A DNA stretch of 64,000 bases from Kitasatospora sp. MAP12-44 (GTDB lineage: Bacteria; Actinomycetota; Actinomycetes; Streptomycetales; Streptomycetaceae), in assembly GCF_029892095.1 (NCBI RefSeq), contig NZ_JARZAE010000004.1:1116001-1180000 (forward strand). The letters run 5' to 3'. Position 1 is the stretch's first letter; each line of letters begins with the position of its first letter. Shown here piece after piece: positions 62,494-64,000 of the stretch. The position numbers were made by a program, and so were the translations under genes. The notes under the pieces were generated by a model. It made no database searches and was not told where the DNA came from. It worked only from the letters and a program-made list of their open reading frames with translations.

Positions 62494-62877
62494 CTACCGG
62501 ACCAGCTGCTCGAAGAGCCGCTCCACCTCGGCCACCGCGTCATCGGTGAGCCCGGTGTGCACCGGTCCGGGCTGGACGACGGCGCTGCGCGGCGCGGTCA
62601 GCCAGCGGAACCGCTTGCCCGCGCTGTCCTGCGCGGCCGGCCCGGCCGCCGCACCGCCCGCGCAGATCCCCTCGATGCCGCGCAGCGCCCGGGCCACCCC
62701 GGCCAGGTCCACCGCCGGGTCCAGCGCCAGCAGCTTCTGCGGCACCAGCAGCGTCCTGGCCTCCAGCCGGACGGCCTGCCGGCAGTACAGCAGCACGCCG
62801 ACGTTGACGCACTCGCCGCGCTCCACCCGCGGCACCGCGCGGATCACCGCGTACTCGTAGTCGTGCAGCTCGCTCAC
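62494..62877 (-). CDS. DUF3037-family protein
   Basis: 127 residues from GTG 62877, overlapping the upstream HipA-like gene's stop (GTGA). Family landmarks: HDYEYAVIRAVPRVERGECVNVGVLLYCR at the N-terminus (long run split over two strands and a helix) and LLALDPAVDLAGVARALRGI. DUF3037 proteins have no established biochemical role, but are commonly found next to HipA-like kinase genes, as here. Translational coupling suggests a complex of the two products. Confidence 0.9.
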   Translation of the reverse strand: MSELHDYEYAVIRAVPRVERGECVNVGVLLYCRQAVRLEARTLLVPQKLLALDPAVDLAGVARALRGIEGICAGGAAAGPAAQDSAGKRFRWLTAPRSAVVQPGPVHTGLTDDAVAEVERLFEQLVR

Positions 62878-63641
62878 AGCGCCACCTCGCTCGGCACGGG
62901 GAGCCAGTCGCGCGGCCCGGCCACCCGTGCCGACAGCTGCGCGACATAGCCGGCCCGTACGGCGTCCGGGCTGTCGAAGCCCGGCTCGTCGATCAGGAAC
63001 TCGTCGGGGACCAGCGCCGCGGCCGCCGCGAACAGCTCGGCGGTGGCCAGCGGGGCGAGCGCCCGGTCGGCGGCCACGAGGTCGGGGGCGAACCGCGCGA
63101 GCGCGTGGTCCCCGGCGTCGTACGGACGCCGGGTCCAGTTGGCCGCGCCGGACCAGCTGTGGTGGAAGATCAGGCTCGCGCCGTGGTCGATCAGCACCAG
63201 CCGGCCGCCTTCGACCAGCAGATTGGGGTTGCGCCAGGAGCGGTCGACGTTGCCGATCAGCGCGTCGAACCAGAGCACCCGCCCGGCCAGTTCGCCGTCC
63301 ACCTCGAAGCAGAGCGGGTCGAAGTTGAGCGCGCCGCTGACGAAGGCCAGGCCCACGTTCAGCCCGCCGCTGGCCCGCATCTGCTCCTGGATCTGCTGCT
63401 CGGGCTCGCTGCGCGCCAGCACCGGATCCAGCTCGACCCGCACCAGCTCGGGCACCGGCAGGCCGAGACCGCGCGCCAGCTCGCCGGCCAGCACCTCGGC
63501 GACCAGCGCCTTGCGGCCCTGCGCCGCGCCGGACCACTTCAGCGCGTAGAGCCGGTGGTCGTCGGCCTCCACCAGGCCCGGCATCGAGCCGCCTTCTCGC
63601 AGTGGCGTCACATACCGGATCGCCGTTACCTCTCGGAGCAC
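62874..63641 (-). CDS. HipA-like kinase-fold protein
   Basis: 255 residues from GTG 63641 (GGTGGGG upstream; ATG 63659 is the alternative). HipA/PI3K-like kinase landmarks: the ATP-binding Lys in LYALKWSGAAQGRKALVAEV, ELARGLGLPVPELV, the catalytic loop IGNVDRSWRNPNLLV (Asp and Asn), and the metal-binding LVLIDHGASLIFH. HipA of E. coli phosphorylates glutamyl-tRNA synthetase. This is a shorter, distinct family without a HipB-type antitoxin; instead a DUF3037 gene is translationally coupled downstream. The target is unknown. Confidence 0.88.
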   Translation of the reverse strand: MLREVTAIRYVTPLREGGSMPGLVEADDHRLYALKWSGAAQGRKALVAEVLAGELARGLGLPVPELVRVELDPVLARSEPEQQIQEQMRASGGLNVGLAFVSGALNFDPLCFEVDGELAGRVLWFDALIGNVDRSWRNPNLLVEGGRLVLIDHGASLIFHHSWSGAANWTRRPYDAGDHALARFAPDLVAADRALAPLATAELFAAAAALVPDEFLIDEPGFDSPDAVRAGYVAQLSARVAGPRDWLPVPSEVAL

Positions 63642-63775
63642 GCGCCCCACCCTACCCATCGGCAGTGTTGCGGTGGCGGGGCCCCTGCACCCGTGCCAGG
63701 GTGGCGAGCAAGCGGCCGGAGGGACAGACCATCAGCGCCCGGCCGGCACCGGACCGGCATTGTGAGGCACACGTC

Positions 63776-64000
63776 ATGGAACGACCTCGGATCCTGGTGG
63801 TGGGCGGCGGATTCGCCGGACTGGAGTGCGCCCGTCGGCTGGAGCGCAAGCTCGCCCCCACGGAGGCGCAGATCACGCTGGTCGCCCCGTTCAGCTACCA
63901 GCTCTACCTCCCCCTGCTGCCGCATGTGGCCGCCGGGGTGCTCACCCCGCAGTCGGTCGCGGTCTCGCTGCGCCGCACACTGCGCCGGACCGACATCATC
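63776..64000 (+). CDS. NDH-2-like NAD(P)/FAD oxidoreductase, 3'-truncated by window edge
   Basis: 75 residues are visible from ATG 63776 and the frame is open at the window end. The FAD-binding Rossmann motif is ILVVGGGFAGLECARRLE, followed by QITLVAPFSYQLYLPLLPHV, typical of type II NADH dehydrogenases and related pyridine nucleotide-disulphide oxidoreductases. Such enzymes pass electrons from NADH to quinone at the membrane. The missing C-terminus prevents a subfamily assignment. Confidence 0.85.
   Translation, partial: MERPRILVVGGGFAGLECARRLERKLAPTEAQITLVAPFSYQLYLPLLPHVAAGVLTPQSVAVSLRRTLRRTDII

Overview
The window is very G+C-rich, high-coding-density DNA from a filamentous actinomycete. 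GTG/TTG starts, ATGA/GTGA stop-start overlaps, a type VII secretion ATPase, DmdR/IdeR-type iron boxes, an LAxTG sortase substrate and several PAS/GAF/PP2C phosphatases point to Streptomycetaceae (Streptomyces, Kitasatospora or Streptacidiphilus). The genus cannot be fixed from sequence reading alone.

Layout. 1-5394: tail of a type VII (ESX) secretion locus, with an EccC ATPase open at the left edge and a large proline-rich protein whose C-terminus looks like a degenerate ADP-ribosyltransferase. 5438-6414: small membrane protein plus winged-helix regulator. 6507-10318: secreted NlpC/P60-like protein with five 53-residue FG-GAP/VCBS repeats, a small secreted peptide and its coupled partner gene, and a divergent TrmB/LuxR-type regulator. 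10413-10970: GNAT acetyltransferase.

10989-23225 is a complete iron-siderophore locus. A FhuF-like ferric reductase is divergent from a ten-gene run: two FecCD permeases, ATPase, binding lipoprotein, ATP-grasp ligase, NIS synthetase, MFS exporter, second NIS synthetase and PLP decarboxylase. Two iron boxes lie in the divergent promoter region. The last five genes have the same families, order and approximate sizes as the vibrioferrin operon pvsABCDE of Vibrio, so a vibrioferrin-type citrate/carboxylate siderophore is predicted.

23236-26524: xylose-type sugar ABC transporter. 26690-36735: housekeeping and accessory genes (SHOCT protein, PAS-GAF-PP2C phosphatase, NCS1 permease, DUF1269, Lnt, a divergent NHEJ pair of LigD-type polymerase and ATP-dependent ligase, hemerythrin, and a TIGR03086 DinB-like protein).

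36839-52089 is an accessory island. A 1,680-residue secreted protein carries an SGNH-hydrolase-like domain lacking the catalytic residues plus a C-terminal LamG domain. It is divergent from a 2,144-residue secreted RHS polymorphic toxin. The RHS C-terminus switches to lower-G+C DNA exactly at the DPTGL boundary and encodes an HNH-like zinc nuclease and a glycine-zipper tail. Two low-G+C candidate immunity genes, a decayed IS630-type transposase and a displaced fragment of RHS coding sequence follow.

52524-64000 returns to core-like genes: LAxTG surface protein, stand-alone argJ, WYL regulator divergent from an MFS exporter, a second PAS-GAF-PP2C phosphatase, another MFS exporter, purB, MarR regulator, a DUF3037/HipA-like kinase pair, and the start of an NDH-2-like flavoprotein cut by the right edge.
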